DNA from: CAYJAQ01 sp964368275 | GTDB taxonomy: Bacteria; Bacillota_I; Bacilli_A; ML615J-28; CAG-313 | Reading direction: 5' to 3' | Assembly (NCBI GenBank): GCA_964368275.1 | Contig: CAYJAQ010000036.1 | Span: 1-15,669, forward strand | DNA: 15,669 nt | Part shown: positions 14,906-15,669 of the stretch, piece after piece | Layout: each line of letters begins with the position of its first letter | Position numbering within the stretch: position 1 is the stretch's first letter | Notes under the pieces: generated by a model | Seen by the model: only the letters and a program-made list of their open reading frames with translations | Told to the model about the DNA's origin: nothing | Databases searched by the model: none | Program-made: the position numbers and the translations under genes

Positions 14906-14937
14906 TAAAAACAAGCCTTCTGGCTTGTTTTATTATT
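14902..14937. terminator. Bidirectional terminator between relQ and udk
   Basis: AAAACAAGCC (14908-14917) pairs with GGCTTGTTTT (14922-14931), loop TTCT, and the stem extends into AATAAT/ATTATT flanks with a one-base bulge. Symmetric A and T runs suit both converging genes. It overlaps both stop codons (14903-14905 and 14933-14935). Confidence 0.92.
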
Positions 14938-15553
14938 TCTTTAATAAATCAATTATTTTAGTTTGTAAGATGTCAAGGGCAACGATATTCTTACCACCTT
15001 CGGGAACAATGATATCGGCGAAACGTTTAGATGGTTCAACAAAAGTTAAATGCATCGGACGAACGGTTGCTAAGTATTGAGTGATTACTGACTCAATTGT
15101 TCGGCCGCGGTGATTAATGTCGCGGTTTAGTCTTCTTATGAAACGAATATCATCATCGGTATCAACGTATATTTTCATTTCAAACATTTTTCTGAGTTCC
15201 GGAATAGCGAATATCATGATACCTTCGACAATAATAATATCACTGGGTTCGAGATGCTCAGTAATATCAGAACGAGTGTGGAGCACAAAATCGTAAGTAG
15301 GCTTTTCGATTGCTTCACCCTTTTTTAATTTATTTAGATGACTGATAAGTAACTTTGTATCATAGGAATCAGGATGGTCAAAGTTAGCTTTGATTCGTTC
15401 TTCGTATGATAAATCGCTTAAATCTTTGTAATAATCATCTAATTTAATTAATGCAACACTGCCAAATTCAATCGCCTTTTCGTATAGAGCTTGAGCAATA
15501 GTTGTTTTTCCCGATGCTGTTCCACCAGCAATGCCAATAATTGTCGTTTTCAT
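14933..15553 (-). CDS. udk: Uridine/cytidine kinase
   Basis: Udk phosphorylates uridine and cytidine to UMP and CMP. The 206-residue product has the P-loop GGTASGKT (10-17), the DDYYKDL substrate region, NFDHPDSYD, YDFVLHTR, IIVEGIMIF (Walker B-like) and RFIRRLNRDINHRGRT in the lid. The C-terminal FVEPSKRFADIIVPEGG is also typical. GAGGTGA on the minus strand precedes the ATG and fixes the start. It has its own extended -10 promoter and converges on relQ, sharing a terminator. Confidence 0.96.
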   Translation of the reverse strand: MKTTIIGIAGGTASGKTTIAQALYEKAIEFGSVALIKLDDYYKDLSDLSYEERIKANFDHPDSYDTKLLISHLNKLKKGEAIEKPTYDFVLHTRSDITEHLEPSDIIIVEGIMIFAIPELRKMFEMKIYVDTDDDIRFIRRLNRDINHRGRTIESVITQYLATVRPMHLTFVEPSKRFADIIVPEGGKNIVALDILQTKIIDLLKK

Positions 15554-15582
15554 TAGTCACCTCATTTATTATTATTTCCCCT

Positions 15583-15591
15583 ATTATAGCA
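15583..15591 (-). promoter_or_regulatory. Predicted extended -10 promoter of udk
   Basis: On the minus strand TGCTATAAT occupies 15591-15583, a perfect -10 with TGn. The -35 is weak (a TTAACC at 15613-15608 would need a 19-base spacer). The rest of 15592-15669 is AT-rich; a plus-strand TATAAT at 15660-15665 might serve a gene beyond the window but has no -35. Confidence 0.62.
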
Positions 15592-15669
15592 TAATGCTTT
15601 TATTTTGGGTTAAAAAAATAAAAATATTTTAGTGGGGGTATTAAATTTTCTTTTTGCAATATAATTAAC

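Noticed and set aside
14883..15080. Plus-strand open frame of 65 codons
   Set aside because: It crosses the relQ terminator and runs antisense to udk.

Overview
The window is AT-rich (about 35% G+C by eye) and gene-dense. It reads like a chromosomal housekeeping segment of a low-GC Bacillota/Mycoplasmatota lineage. Tryptophan is encoded by TGG, no gene is interrupted by TGA, and TGA ends two genes (8241-8243 and 13471-13473), so the mycoplasma/spiroplasma code 4 is unlikely. The gene set would fit an Acholeplasma-, Izemoplasma-, Haloplasma- or Erysipelotrichia-like organism, but the exact taxon cannot be fixed from this window. I support 17 protein genes and see no tRNA, rRNA, CRISPR array, IS element or gene-free stretch longer than about 160 bases.

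Layout. 85-4643, plus strand: fakA (fatty acid kinase), recG (branched-DNA helicase) and an OlsB-like N-acyltransferase. 4732-5424, plus: rnc from its own promoter. 5445-5864, minus: a VanZ-family membrane protein, divergent from dapB (5911-6681, plus). 6754-8243, plus: dnaD overlapping nth, then a small Cse60-family gene. 8225-9829, minus: rqcH. 9988-12342, plus: gmk, rpoZ and an M32 carboxypeptidase. 12394-13473, plus: an unrecognised protein with a three-helix membrane tail. 13560-14905, plus: upp and relQ. 14933-15553, minus: udk, converging on relQ. The last 116 bases hold the udk promoter region and no gene.

How the genes relate. Several neighbours are pieces of the Bacillus supercluster rqcH(yloA)-gmk-rpoZ-...-fakA(yloV)-recG-fapR-plsX-fabD-fabG-acpP-rnc, kept here in rearranged order. 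dnaD-nth is another conserved Bacillota pair. The fapR-to-acpP lipid block expected between recG and rnc is absent, and a predicted acyl-ACP-dependent N-acyltransferase sits there instead. The right end groups uracil salvage (upp), uridine/cytidine salvage (udk) and a (p)ppGpp synthetase, with guanylate kinase in the same window.

Expression signals are unusually clear. Six of seven proposed promoters carry an extended -10 (TGn directly before the hexamer). Strong hairpin-T-tract terminators separate units, and three of them lie immediately before the Shine-Dalgarno of a same-strand downstream gene with little or no room for a promoter.

I see no obvious new defence or mobile system. The best leads are the OlsB-like enzyme in the lipid locus, a possible membrane-anchored DapB, the Cse60-family gene whose ribosome site lies in a terminator stem, and the unknown 359-residue membrane protein.
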